IMG/VR virus record: IMGVR_UViG_3300017917_003533
Coordinates: 1 to 57,028 of that record
DNA length: 57,028 nt
Reading direction: 5' to 3' (one strand)
Origin: a virus
The notes under the pieces are model-generated. The model worked only from the letters and a program-made list of their open reading frames with translations. It was not told the origin of the DNA and searched no databases. Shown piece after piece: positions 8,420-17,132 of this stretch. Made by a program: the position numbers and the translations under genes. Each line of letters begins with the position of its first letter. The stretch's first letter is position 1.

Positions 8420-9699
8420 AAATATTTGAATACGTGATTTCAGGACCTGCATATCTGCGACTCGGCGCAGAACAATGTAATGATCCTGAGACACTTAATA
8501 TGATTAAAAGTATGATTTTGAAGACTTGCCATAATCAAAATAATCATACCTTTTCATTACTATATAATGGATTTACAGAAAAGAATTTTGGCCCTAAGTT
8601 ACAAAAGTATAGGCCTGCGGTAAAACAGATTCATGCTGATTCAGGTGGATTGCAGATTATTACTAGAGGACTAAAGAATACTCCTGAACTTAGAGATAAA
8701 GTTTATACTAATCAAGGAACGTATGCTGATATTGGTATGGCATTTGATGAGATCCCTGTAAAAGCTACACAGGATGGTAAATCATCGAAAATTGATACCA
8801 AGCGCAGATATTTTGACAGAGAAAATTTTGAGGCGTATGCTACACAAACTGGAAAAAATGTTCGAGCACAAATTGAAAAATTTGCAGAGTTAAAATCAGA
8901 CTGCAGACCCTTTGTAATTATGCACGGGGCATCTCATCAGACTTATCAGCATTGGGCAGAAACAATTCTTCGAGAAGTCTCAGAACCATTACAGAATAGG
9001 ATTGGTGGTGTAGCCATGGGATCAGCGGCCCTAGGTATGGGTCAGTTAGAAGATGTAAAGAGAGCATTTTACGTTACTCTTATGCCTTTCAGTAGACCTT
9101 TTCATCTACACGTATTGGGGGTTGGAGCATTACGTCGAATGCTTCCGTATCTTTTATTTAGCCAAACGGGATTGTATGATGGCATTGATATCTCTTATGA
9201 TTCTACTACTCATTCTATGTCTCTTGATAATGGTTTATTCTACTTCTCACACTATAAAAAGTCACCGGGATCTGCTTATGGAGGCACATCGGTTAAGATG
9301 GGACGTGAATACTCGAATATCTATAGAACAGTTACCGAGGAAATAAATTCGGTGTGTGGAACAGAGTATTCCCCTGAAGAATATCATAAGTTAATGAACT
9401 ATCAGGTAACTGCTTATCTTGAAACAGGCGGTAAATTTATTGATATCATGAGAGCAAGATTGGCTTTTATTCTTACTAATGTTCATAATTTCACTAAAGA
9501 TGTTTCAGAACTTACTCAATCTAAAGAACAATTTTTAAGATTTGCTAGAGATAAAGATTGCGAAAACGAATATGCTACATTATTTGATGTTAAGAATTTA
9601 GATGATTTTCTACACTGGGAAAAGCATGTTGGAAAACATATGGATTCGGAATCAGTTATTGACAAACCACCAGCTTCACTAGAGGATTTATTTGCATGA
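8413..9699 (+). CDS. dpdA: DpdA-type DNA guanine transglycosylase
   Basis: A 428-residue member of the tRNA-guanine transglycosylase superfamily. Seen: HADSGGLQ at 74-81 (the DSGGFQ site), FVIMHGASHQTY, GGVAMGSAALGMG near 198-210, HLHVLGVGALRR and GIDISYDSTT near 256-265 (candidate nucleophile Asp). Phage and bacterial DpdA proteins exchange guanine in DNA for a 7-deazaguanine, which protects phage DNA from restriction. Neighbouring queE, folE and queD supply the base. It ends in PPASLEDLFA, a clamp-binding-like tail shared with the preceding glycosyltransferase. DNA rather than tRNA as substrate is inferred from the family and context. Confidence 0.87.
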   Translation: MSKIFEYVISGPAYLRLGAEQCNDPETLNMIKSMILKTCHNQNNHTFSLLYNGFTEKNFGPKLQKYRPAVKQIHADSGGLQIITRGLKNTPELRDKVYTNQGTYADIGMAFDEIPVKATQDGKSSKIDTKRRYFDRENFEAYATQTGKNVRAQIEKFAELKSDCRPFVIMHGASHQTYQHWAETILREVSEPLQNRIGGVAMGSAALGMGQLEDVKRAFYVTLMPFSRPFHLHVLGVGALRRMLPYLLFSQTGLYDGIDISYDSTTHSMSLDNGLFYFSHYKKSPGSAYGGTSVKMGREYSNIYRTVTEEINSVCGTEYSPEEYHKLMNYQVTAYLETGGKFIDIMRARLAFILTNVHNFTKDVSELTQSKEQFLRFARDKDCENEYATLFDVKNLDDFLHWEKHVGKHMDSESVIDKPPASLEDLFA

Positions 9700-9702
9700 G
9701 TA
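9679..9702 (+). repeat. 24-nt direct repeat, copy 2 (LEDLFA tail)
   Basis: Identical over 24 bases to 8396-8419. It encodes the end of DpdA and the start of the next gene. Confidence 0.9.
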
Positions 9703-10076
9703 TTAAACAAGACGTAAGACCAAGAACAGAAACATTCATCAAGATTCGAACAGAATTTGAAGGATATCATCGTTATCCTATTGCTAGTCAAATTGATTCT
9801 CGAATAGCTTTTCTTGAAAATGAACATAGGCATATGTTTAAAGTTGAGGTGAAAATTTCGGTATCTCATCTTGATAGAGAATTGGAATTCTTTTTAGTTA
9901 AATGGGCACTACAAGATTTTATCCAAGGTGGCAATATGAATCATAAATCATGTGAAATGATTGCTACTGATATTCTTGAGCAACATCTTATTCCAAAGTA
10001 TGGTGAAAGATTTTATGAGATTGTTGTATCAGAGGATGGTGAGTCAGACGGTATTGTAACATATTTTCCGGGGTAA
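9696..10076 (+). CDS. QueD-like T-fold protein (second PTPS-family member)
   Basis: A 126-residue protein overlapping dpdA by four bases. The layout matches the 6-pyruvoyl-tetrahydropterin-synthase/QueD fold: FEGYHRYP (first zinc His), ENEHRHMFKVEV (HxH pair), ELEFFLVKWAL (in place of DF..LK), a SCEMIATDILEQHL helix (like PTSENIA), and a final VVSEDGE (like V.ET). The usual catalytic Cys before HxH is not evident. It is therefore a diverged relative. It might act on a deazapterin intermediate or be an unrelated T-fold enzyme. The true QueD is at 12281-12790. Confidence 0.55.
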   Translation: MSIKQDVRPRTETFIKIRTEFEGYHRYPIASQIDSRIAFLENEHRHMFKVEVKISVSHLDRELEFFLVKWALQDFIQGGNMNHKSCEMIATDILEQHLIPKYGERFYEIVVSEDGESDGIVTYFPG

Positions 10077-10078
10077 TA

Positions 10079-11245
10079 ATGGGTAAGCTATATTATATGG
10101 GGCTGGAGCCATACGAAGGCCGTTACACATTACAACTTCAACACTGGAGTGAAGAAGTATTTAAGCGTCGAGGTGTTGAGTATGAGGTAATTCATGGGGA
10201 ACTACTAGACTCATCTAAGTCTATTGTGACTGGGCAAGTATTAGATGCTCATGGTCGCAGCTACTATTCTTTGACACAGATGGCTAAACTTGTGGCGAAG
10301 ATGAAAGCAGGCGAAATAACTTGGGAAGATACTATTTTCTTTGAGGATATGTTTACTCCTGGAATGGAAGTACTACCCTATATCATGGATCAAACTACTC
10401 CAGAATATTGCCCTAACATCTGGGTAAGATGTCTAGCTCAAACTATTGATCCTGATGACTTTCTTCATGTATGGCATATGGAAGAATGGATGTCGAAGTA
10501 TGAGCATATGGTCAACGTATTCGTAAAAGGTGTACTGGCATCAAATGAAGAAATGGTCGCTCATATGAAAATTGCAGGTTGGAATGTTCCAATCTATAAT
10601 ATTTCTGGTCTAGCTTTTGGTAAAGAAGAAGTCCAATCAAGAGTACCTAATAGGAAAGACTTTCATGATCGTAAAAGACAAGTTTGTTTTGCTGCGAGAT
10701 TTGATCAAGAAAAACAACCTAACTTCTATATGGATATGGTTGAAAGGCTTAAGCCATATCATGATATAGAGTTTTGTGTACTGTCAGGTGGACCTTTACG
10801 TAGTAATGATGAATTAATTTTGCAACGAGCCAGAATGCTTCAAGAAAAAGGCATGTTGACTATCCATGAGAATTTGAAAAAGAATGAGTATTATGAAATT
10901 TTAGCTGATTCTCGAGTGTTATTTAATTGTGCTCTACAAGACTGGGTGTCTAATACAGCATCGGAAGCAGATGCACTGGGTACTAATTGTTTATATCCGG
11001 CGTATCGTTCTTTCCCTGAGTCATTTGCCAATGATGCAGAATGTCTATATATTCCATGGTCTACTGTAGATGCTGATACTAAGCTTGTTAAGTTGTTAAA
11101 TTCACCAAGACAAAATCTTGGCAAATTATCTGATTGGACAAATGGCACTATTGATAGATGTTTGGATATCATGTTAGGAGAATCGAGTCAATGGTATAGA
11201 GGCGGAATTAGGTATCGTAATCATGTCACAGAATCTAAATACTGA
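10079..11245 (+). CDS. GT-B glycosyltransferase-like protein
   Basis: A 388-residue protein with a two-domain GT-B look: an N-terminal LQLQHWSEEVFKRRGV..EVIHGE domain, then RQVCFAARFDQEKQPNFYMDMVERL and EFCVLSGG as the start of the donor domain, HENLKKNEYYEILADSRVLFNCALQDWVSNTASEADALGT as the E-containing nucleotide-sugar region, and a C-terminal helix. It sits between the T-fold gene and a GalE-like gene. That location makes it a second candidate for decorating DNA, but its acceptor cannot be told from sequence. Confidence 0.7.
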   Translation: MGKLYYMGLEPYEGRYTLQLQHWSEEVFKRRGVEYEVIHGELLDSSKSIVTGQVLDAHGRSYYSLTQMAKLVAKMKAGEITWEDTIFFEDMFTPGMEVLPYIMDQTTPEYCPNIWVRCLAQTIDPDDFLHVWHMEEWMSKYEHMVNVFVKGVLASNEEMVAHMKIAGWNVPIYNISGLAFGKEEVQSRVPNRKDFHDRKRQVCFAARFDQEKQPNFYMDMVERLKPYHDIEFCVLSGGPLRSNDELILQRARMLQEKGMLTIHENLKKNEYYEILADSRVLFNCALQDWVSNTASEADALGTNCLYPAYRSFPESFANDAECLYIPWSTVDADTKLVKLLNSPRQNLGKLSDWTNGTIDRCLDIMLGESSQWYRGGIRYRNHVTESKY

Positions 11246-12221
11246 TACAGTAGTAGTAACAGGTGCTGCCGGTTTCATTGGTGGCATCACGTGTATAGAA
11301 TTAAAGAAAAAAGGATATAAAGTCATTGGTATAGATAGAAGATATACAAGTCATTTAAAAAAATATTTTAATGATTTTATATGTACTGATTTTACTGATT
11401 ACGAAGCTTTCCTTACTATAAAAAGAAGTAGGCCTGCCAGTATAATTCATTGTGCCGGCACAAGTTTAGTTGGGCCAAGTTTTGCCTATCCGGGCATATA
11501 CTTTGATAATAATGTAGCAAGAACGAATAGGTTATTAAATTTTATTAAAGATGAAATACCGGCAACTAAATTTATTTTTAGTAGTAGTGCTGGAGTATAT
11601 GGTAATTGGAGTAATAACCCGTACAGCGAATATAATGATACTCTACCTATTTCTCCCTACGGAGAGACTAAACTAATGGTAGAAAAAATACTTAAATGGT
11701 ATAATAATGCTTACAATCTTAAATTTGTATCTCTCAGATATTTTAATGCATGTGGAGCAGATATTGATGCTGCGCATGGGCAGGAACCAGGTGCTTCTCA
11801 TATACTAGCAAAGTTATTTGATGCAGGGCAAAATAATAAATCTTTTGATTTATATGGAACACAATATAATACCAAAGATAAAACTTGTATAAGGGATTAT
11901 GTGCATGTAGTGGATATCGCAGATGCGCATATAAAAGCAGTAGAGAAAGACATTACGGGGATATATAATCTTGGATCTTTTCGAGGTCTCTCTAATTTAG
12001 AATGTATACAGTATATAGAAAATAATTTAAACACTAAGATACAAGTAAATATTTGTCCTGCAAGAGAAGGAGATCCTGCTGTGCTTATAGCAAATCCTTC
12101 TAAATTTCAATTAGATACTGGATGGAAAGCTTGGCGAACTATGCCTATGATTGTTGAACATCTTAATAAGTGGTACAACAGTGAAACTTATAAATCCTTA
12201 ATAAATAATAAGCGGTCTTAA
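11223..12221 (+). CDS. UDP-glucose 4-epimerase-like SDR (GalE family)
   Basis: A 332-residue extended short-chain dehydrogenase. Seen: the NAD-binding VVTGAAGFIGG near residue 11, IIHCAGTSLVGPS, FIFSSSAGVYG with the later SPYGETK (Tyr-x3-Lys), SLRYFNACGAD, CIRDYVHVVDIADAHIKA and YNLG. The RYFNxxGA and RDYVHVxDIA motifs are those of GalE, which interconverts UDP-hexoses. It overlaps the preceding glycosyltransferase by 23 bases, so it may make that enzyme's donor sugar. The substrate is unproven. Confidence 0.85.
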   Translation: MSQNLNTDTVVVTGAAGFIGGITCIELKKKGYKVIGIDRRYTSHLKKYFNDFICTDFTDYEAFLTIKRSRPASIIHCAGTSLVGPSFAYPGIYFDNNVARTNRLLNFIKDEIPATKFIFSSSAGVYGNWSNNPYSEYNDTLPISPYGETKLMVEKILKWYNNAYNLKFVSLRYFNACGADIDAAHGQEPGASHILAKLFDAGQNNKSFDLYGTQYNTKDKTCIRDYVHVVDIADAHIKAVEKDITGIYNLGSFRGLSNLECIQYIENNLNTKIQVNICPAREGDPAVLIANPSKFQLDTGWKAWRTMPMIVEHLNKWYNSETYKSLINNKRS

Positions 12222-12280
12222 GACGCTCATCCCGCTTTATAAATTCTGCGTGTCATCAAACTTACTCAAAGAGGCAAGAG

Positions 12281-12790
12281 ATGGCTTTTATCAATTTATC
12301 AAGACCTTACAAATATACCAGCACAAAAGAATACCACGATTCATTCCCATGCGCATATAGACAATGGCGAGCGGATAGTCATTGTAATTTAATTCATGGT
12401 TATAGTTTCTCAATGAAATTTTATTTCGGCACAGACTATTTAGATGTTAGAAATTGGGCAGCTGATTATGGTGGACTAAAAGAGTTGAAGAAAATACTCG
12501 AAGATCAATTTGATCATACATTATTAGTAGCTCAAGATGATCCAGAGATTGAAACATTTAAACTATTGCAAGAAAAGAATCTAGCTAAATTAACTATTTT
12601 ACCTAGACTAGGGTGTGAAGGCCTAGCTGATATGTTATACAAGTATGTGAACGGTGTTTATATCCCAGATATGTGGGGACCCGGGGAAGCAGAAAGACTT
12701 TGGTGCTATCGTGTTGAAGTGAGAGAAACACAAAGTAATATGGCTTTTAGAGAAGGTCATAGAGAATGGAACGAGGACTTGTTTAACTAA
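12281..12790 (+). CDS. queD: 6-carboxytetrahydropterin synthase (QueD)
   Basis: A 169-residue PTPS-family protein. It shows a first zinc His region (FPCAYRQWRADSHC), HCNLIHGYSFSMKF with the catalytic Cys and metal His, WAADYGGLKELKKILEDQFDHTLL with the DH pair, CEGLADMLYKYV and VEVRETQSNMA. QueD makes the pterin that QueE turns into CDG. It is separated from the GalE-like gene by 59 bases and overlaps the next gene by one base. With FolE and QueE, the phage encodes everything up to CDG; QueC is not in the window. Confidence 0.85.
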   Translation: MAFINLSRPYKYTSTKEYHDSFPCAYRQWRADSHCNLIHGYSFSMKFYFGTDYLDVRNWAADYGGLKELKKILEDQFDHTLLVAQDDPEIETFKLLQEKNLAKLTILPRLGCEGLADMLYKYVNGVYIPDMWGPGEAERLWCYRVEVRETQSNMAFREGHREWNEDLFN

Positions 12791-13380
12791 TGTTAAAAAT
12801 TTATAAGAATATTATATCTATCAATACAGCCAATAAAATATATGAAAAATTTATGTCATTGGTAGTATTAAGAAACGGTGAATTGAATAGTGACCTATAC
12901 GAAAGTCAAACACATGCGACAAATTTTAGATCATTTGGTTTTTATGGTCTTGATGAAACATATTTAGAAATAGATGAAATAAATAAAAAAGTTTTGAATG
13001 ATTTTGGTAAAGAATATATGTTTACACATTCGTATACTAGAGTGTACCCAGATGGTGGTATTTTGAATCCTCATGTGGACAGAGAAGGTTTGGATTTAAC
13101 ATTAACCGTAAATGTCCATAGTAATCCTAGTAATCCTTGGCCGATTTTATTTTCTAAAAAGTCTTTAGATTTTAATAATTTTGGTCCAGAATGTTACGTT
13201 GGTAATTCTGATTCGTATAACCTTCTCAAAGATTTTATGCAAGATTATACTACAGTGGTTACAAACAAGGGAGACGGTGCTTGTTGTACAAGAGATATCC
13301 CCCATTGGAGAGAACCATTTAGAGCATCTTTTACCGGTGAGCATTTCGTACAAGTATTTTATCATTGGAAAAAAAGATGA
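12790..13380 (+). CDS. 2-oxoglutarate/Fe(II) oxygenase-like protein
   Basis: A 196-residue protein with an HxD...H iron site: NPHVDREGLDLTLTVNVHS near residue 97, and a distal His in GDGACCTRDIPHWREPF or GEHFVQVFYHW near the C-terminus. The double-stranded beta-helix pattern fits prolyl-4-hydroxylase-like phage oxygenases. It lies between queD and gp47. It may hydroxylate a protein, a sugar or a nucleobase; its closeness to the modification module makes base modification worth testing, but there is no direct support. Confidence 0.7.
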   Translation: MLKIYKNIISINTANKIYEKFMSLVVLRNGELNSDLYESQTHATNFRSFGFYGLDETYLEIDEINKKVLNDFGKEYMFTHSYTRVYPDGGILNPHVDREGLDLTLTVNVHSNPSNPWPILFSKKSLDFNNFGPECYVGNSDSYNLLKDFMQDYTTVVTNKGDGACCTRDIPHWREPFRASFTGEHFVQVFYHWKKR

Positions 13381-14423
13381 AAATATGTTTACTCGGCGAT
13401 ACTCATCTTGGCGCAAGAAACGACTCTAAAACTTTCCATAGCTATTTTAAGAAATTTTATGATCTGTTTTTTGATTATATAGATCAGAACAAAATTGAGT
13501 ACATTATTCAATTAGGAGATTTATTTGATAGAAGAAAATATATAAATTTTTTAACTCTATCTGAATCTAAAAAATACTTCTTTGATAGAATTGAAAATAG
13601 AGGTCTAAGATTAATAACTTTACTAGGTAATCATGATATATTCTGGAAGGAAAGTTTATCAGTTAATTCTCCAGAGTTGCTACTAGAAAATTACAATTAT
13701 ATAGACATTATTAAGCATCCAACCACAATAAGAAATGGTGGAGTATCAATAGATATTATTCCTTGGATATGCAAGGAAAACGAACAAAGTGTTTTTGAGT
13801 TTGTAAACAAATCCAAATCTAAAATTTGTATGGGTCATTTTGAATTATCGGGTTTCGAAATGATGAAAGGTGTTCCTAATCATGATGGTATTGACGGAAA
13901 GTTCTTAAGTAATTATAATCATGTATACAGTGGGCATTACCATACTGCATCAACTAAAGGTAATATCACTTATCTTGGTACTCCTTATGAACTTACCTGG
14001 TCTGATTATAATGATTCAAAGGGCTTTTATATCTTAGACTTAGATTCAAACGAAGTTGAATTTGTGAAAAATCCTTATTCGATGTTTGAGAAATTTTATT
14101 ATAATGATGCTGAAGAACAAAATATAGATTATGCTAATTTTGAAGATAAATTTGTAAAGATCATAGTAGTAAACAAATCTGATTTTACTAAGTTTGACAC
14201 CTTAGTAGACAATCTTTATAAAATAAATCCCGCTGAAGTAAAGATTATTGAGGACATGTCTGAGTTTGAAAGCTCAGCTGTGGATGATAATCTTAATCTA
14301 GAGGATACAATGACATTGTTATCTGAATATGTCGATGGTTTAGAAACTGATGCGGATAAACAAAAATTAAAAAATCTTCTTAGAGAACTTTACGTAGAAG
14401 CACATGATTATGAGGAAACATGA
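13377..14423 (+). CDS. 47: gp47 recombination nuclease subunit (Mre11/SbcD-like)
   Basis: A 348-residue calcineurin-like phosphoesterase. All metal motifs are present: LGDTHLG, QLGDLFDRRK, LLGNHDIFW, GHFE and YSGHYH. With gp46 it forms the nuclease that resects DNA ends and degrades host DNA in T4. The start ATG overlaps the previous stop by ATGA. Its end overlaps gene 46 the same way. Confidence 0.93.
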   Translation: MKICLLGDTHLGARNDSKTFHSYFKKFYDLFFDYIDQNKIEYIIQLGDLFDRRKYINFLTLSESKKYFFDRIENRGLRLITLLGNHDIFWKESLSVNSPELLLENYNYIDIIKHPTTIRNGGVSIDIIPWICKENEQSVFEFVNKSKSKICMGHFELSGFEMMKGVPNHDGIDGKFLSNYNHVYSGHYHTASTKGNITYLGTPYELTWSDYNDSKGFYILDLDSNEVEFVKNPYSMFEKFYYNDAEEQNIDYANFEDKFVKIIVVNKSDFTKFDTLVDNLYKINPAEVKIIEDMSEFESSAVDDNLNLEDTMTLLSEYVDGLETDADKQKLKNLLRELYVEAHDYEET

Positions 14424-15394
14424 TTTATTTTCGTACTATTCGCTGGCGAAATTTTTTATCGACAGGAAATCAGTTTACGGTAGTTGAATTAGATAAAAAC
14501 CCAACAACACTAGTTATAGGCGAAAATGGTGCCGGTAAAAGCACCATTCTTGATGCTATTTGTTTTGGATTATTTGGTAAAGCATTTCGAAACATAAATA
14601 AACCACAACTTGTCAATTCTATTAATCAAAAGAATTGTACTGTAGAAATTGAATTTCGTATTGGTAAAAAAGAATATAAAGTTATACGAGGTATGAGACC
14701 TGGTATATTTGAGATATATCAGGATAATGTCATCATTAATCAAGATGCTGCAGTAAAAGATTATCAAAAGTATTTTGAGGATAAGATTCTAAAACTTAAT
14801 TATAAATCTTTTACTCAAATAGTTATACTTGGTTCAGCTTCATTCACTCCCTTTATGCAGTTGGCACAAGGAATTAGACGAGAAGTCATCGAGGATATTT
14901 TAGATATCCAAATATTTAGTGTGATGAATACTTTATTAAAAACTCGTATTACCGATATGAAAGAAAAAATACGAGAAATTGATACTCAAATAGAAATAGG
15001 TAAACAAAAGGTAAAGCTTCAACAGGATTATATCAAACAACTTGAAGACGATCAGAAGAAAAGAAATGATGATATACAAGCAAAGATCGATAAGGCTAAT
15101 GACGATATCAAATCTCTTGAAGAGAAGAGTAGAAGCCTCACAGGACAATACAACTCTCTCGCGGATTCAGTTAAAGATGATGCTGAGATCTCTACCAAGC
15201 GAACTGAGATGGCAACTCTTTACAAGTCATTACAGACAAGAATTAAAAAAGTTGAAAGTGATATCCTATTCTACGAAGAACATGACTCATGCCCGACTTG
15301 TGCTCAAGATATATCTACAGAACTTAAAACTTCTACAATCGGCAAACACACACATAAAAAAGAAGAAATCAGTAATGCAGTTGATTCGCTCTAA
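14420..15394 (+). CDS. 46: gp46 N-terminal half (Rad50/SbcC-like), cut by an in-frame stop
   Basis: A 324-residue protein: RNFLSTGNQFTVVELD, Walker A GENGAGKST near residue 37, a Q-loop region (SFTQIVILGSASFTPFMQL), a long coiled coil and the zinc-hook CPTC. It then stops at TAA 15392-15394. T4-like gp46 is normally about 560 residues with Walker B at the far end. The missing half continues in the same frame from the ATG at 15401. So this is a split or disrupted gene: either two subunits assemble, or the stop is a mutation or sequence error. Confidence 0.88.
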   Translation: MIYFRTIRWRNFLSTGNQFTVVELDKNPTTLVIGENGAGKSTILDAICFGLFGKAFRNINKPQLVNSINQKNCTVEIEFRIGKKEYKVIRGMRPGIFEIYQDNVIINQDAAVKDYQKYFEDKILKLNYKSFTQIVILGSASFTPFMQLAQGIRREVIEDILDIQIFSVMNTLLKTRITDMKEKIREIDTQIEIGKQKVKLQQDYIKQLEDDQKKRNDDIQAKIDKANDDIKSLEEKSRSLTGQYNSLADSVKDDAEISTKRTEMATLYKSLQTRIKKVESDILFYEEHDSCPTCAQDISTELKTSTIGKHTHKKEEISNAVDSL

Positions 15395-15400
15395 AACAAA

Positions 15401-16132
15401 ATGCAAGAAATTGAAACTAGAGCTAACGCAATTATTGAAATCAAACAGCAAATTGTCGATCTACAAAATAAGATTACAGAATGTAACGGAAAAATTATTG
15501 CCCAGCAAACCTATATCAAAGCGATACAGACAGAAACAACACCTGAAACTAGTTCAGAGGACGTTTTGGCTATCGCAAAGGGAACACTCAAAATACTTGC
15601 CAAAGAAGTTATACATGCGTCGGAAGATAAAAGTAAACTCAAAGAAAACTCGTATTATCTTGACGCCGCTTCTACGTTACTCAAAGATACTGGGATCAAA
15701 ACTCGTATTATAAAACAATACTTACCTGTTATTAATAAGTTGGTAAATAAATATCTCACAGCAATGGACTTCTTTGTTTCATTTGAATTAGATGAAGCCT
15801 TCAACGAAATAATTAAATCAAGACATAGAGACGACTTTAGTTATGCTTCATTTAGTGAAGGAGAAAAACAAAGAATAGATTTGGCTTTATTATTTACTTG
15901 GCGTACTATAGCAAAGATGAAAAATAGTGCAGCTACTAATTTGCTTTTATTGGATGAAGTTTTTGATTCTAGTCTTGATTCTAATGGTACAGAATTTGTA
16001 ATGACTTTATTAAACACTATTGGTGAAGATGTAAATGTATTTGTAATCTCTCACAAAGGAGATCAATTACTTGATAAATTTAAGAATCAGATAAAATTTG
16101 AGAAATATCAAAACTTTTCTAGGATAGCATAA
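15401..16132 (+). CDS. 46: gp46 C-terminal half
   Basis: 243 residues in the same frame as the N-terminal half, starting two codons after its stop. It contains the return coiled coil, the ABC signature FSEGEKQRIDLALLF, Walker B NLLLLDEVFDSSLD and an ISHK H-loop, which complete the ATPase. No convincing ribosome site precedes the ATG, so expression may depend on reinitiation or readthrough. It ends at the start of the deformylase gene (TAATG). Confidence 0.85.
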   Translation: MQEIETRANAIIEIKQQIVDLQNKITECNGKIIAQQTYIKAIQTETTPETSSEDVLAIAKGTLKILAKEVIHASEDKSKLKENSYYLDAASTLLKDTGIKTRIIKQYLPVINKLVNKYLTAMDFFVSFELDEAFNEIIKSRHRDDFSYASFSEGEKQRIDLALLFTWRTIAKMKNSAATNLLLLDEVFDSSLDSNGTEFVMTLLNTIGEDVNVFVISHKGDQLLDKFKNQIKFEKYQNFSRIA

Positions 16133-16701
16133 TGTTAATTGTAAGACGTGATAAGCTAAATTTACTCGAACCAAGCGATCCATTGTTGCATAAAAGACCA
16201 GATCCTTATTCCTTCGAGGAAGATGGTGATCCTCAAAATCTTATTAACGTCTTGTTTGCTAGAATGAAAGAGCTAGGTGGAGTAGGACTAAGTGCTAATC
16301 AGGTGGGTATAGATAGACGTATGTTTATTATGGGGGCAGAAATACCTATAGCAGTATTCAATCCTGAAATTATAGAATACAATAAAGCAACTGAATCATT
16401 ACGAGAAGGTTGCTTAACTTATCCTGGATTGGTTTTAAATATTACTAGACCAAAGGCTATAAAGGTTAGATATCAAAATAAAAATGGTGACTTTATAGAA
16501 GAGGAATTAATTGGTTTGACTGCTAGAGTTTTTCAGCATGAGTATGATCATATGGAAGGTAAAAATTTTACTGAGAATATTTCTAAATTGAAGTTGGATC
16601 TTGCAAAGAAAAGATTTGTTAATCTAAAAAAGAAAATAATTAAAAAACATGCAGTAAAAACTATGGTAGAGGCACTTAATGAGTCAACCAAATCCGAATG
16701 A
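16132..16701 (+). CDS. def: Peptide deformylase
   Basis: A 189-residue protein with the three deformylase motifs: GVGLSANQVG, EGCLTYPG (metal Cys) and HEYDHMEG (metal His pair and catalytic Glu). It removes the N-formyl group from new proteins. Phage deformylases occur in many marine T4-like phages. The C-terminus is a lysine-rich tail. It follows gp46 directly and overlaps the next gene by 23 bases. Confidence 0.93.
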   Translation: MLIVRRDKLNLLEPSDPLLHKRPDPYSFEEDGDPQNLINVLFARMKELGGVGLSANQVGIDRRMFIMGAEIPIAVFNPEIIEYNKATESLREGCLTYPGLVLNITRPKAIKVRYQNKNGDFIEEELIGLTARVFQHEYDHMEGKNFTENISKLKLDLAKKRFVNLKKKIIKKHAVKTMVEALNESTKSE

Positions 16702-17083
16702 GTATGATAATTTTGACTTTGGTTTCACAGCTGTAGATTCTGAGGAACCATTAGCTGAAAAACCAGTTCAAGAAATTGTTCAACCGGTAAACGATGAACT
16801 AGATAAAATCAAAAAAATAGTTAACGAAATTTATGTTAAGATTGACGCATTAGAAGAAATTATTAAAGCTAGTGCCGGAAACACTTTTGATATCGATTCA
16901 TATAAAGTATTAGTAGATAAAGAATCTTCCGAGAAACTAAAAAAGTTAGAAGGTCTTATATTACCTCTTCTTATGAATCTGAAAAAAAATCCAACCAAAG
17001 ATACTATCAAGTGGCCTAATAGAGAGCCAATTATTGATGCTCAGATAGCCAAAATTTTAGCAATTACTAGACCACCCCAGTAA
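16679..17083 (+). CDS. Conserved phage protein of unknown function
   Basis: A 134-residue acidic protein with an N-terminal YDNFDFGFTAVDSEEP segment, a central predicted coiled coil (NDELDKIKKIVNEIYVKIDALEEI), and a C-terminal helix ending in TRPPQ. I recall similar N-termini in marine T4-like phages, always without a known role. No catalytic motif is visible. It is the last gene before the sigma70 promoter at 17133. Confidence 0.7.
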   Translation: MSQPNPNEYDNFDFGFTAVDSEEPLAEKPVQEIVQPVNDELDKIKKIVNEIYVKIDALEEIIKASAGNTFDIDSYKVLVDKESSEKLKKLEGLILPLLMNLKKNPTKDTIKWPNREPIIDAQIAKILAITRPPQ

Positions 17084-17132
17084 GTCGTTGATTTTCAAAA
17101 TACTTATTTTTAGCATAATTCTTAGAAAAGTA

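Noticed and set aside
5470-12790. QueC gene for preQ0
   Set aside because: I looked for a PP-loop SGGxDS motif protein in this block and in the rest of the window and found none; it may lie outside.
14420-16132. Alternative genetic code or frameshift to explain split gp46
   Set aside because: TAA ends many other intact genes here, and both halves are in the same frame, so neither code change nor frameshift fits.
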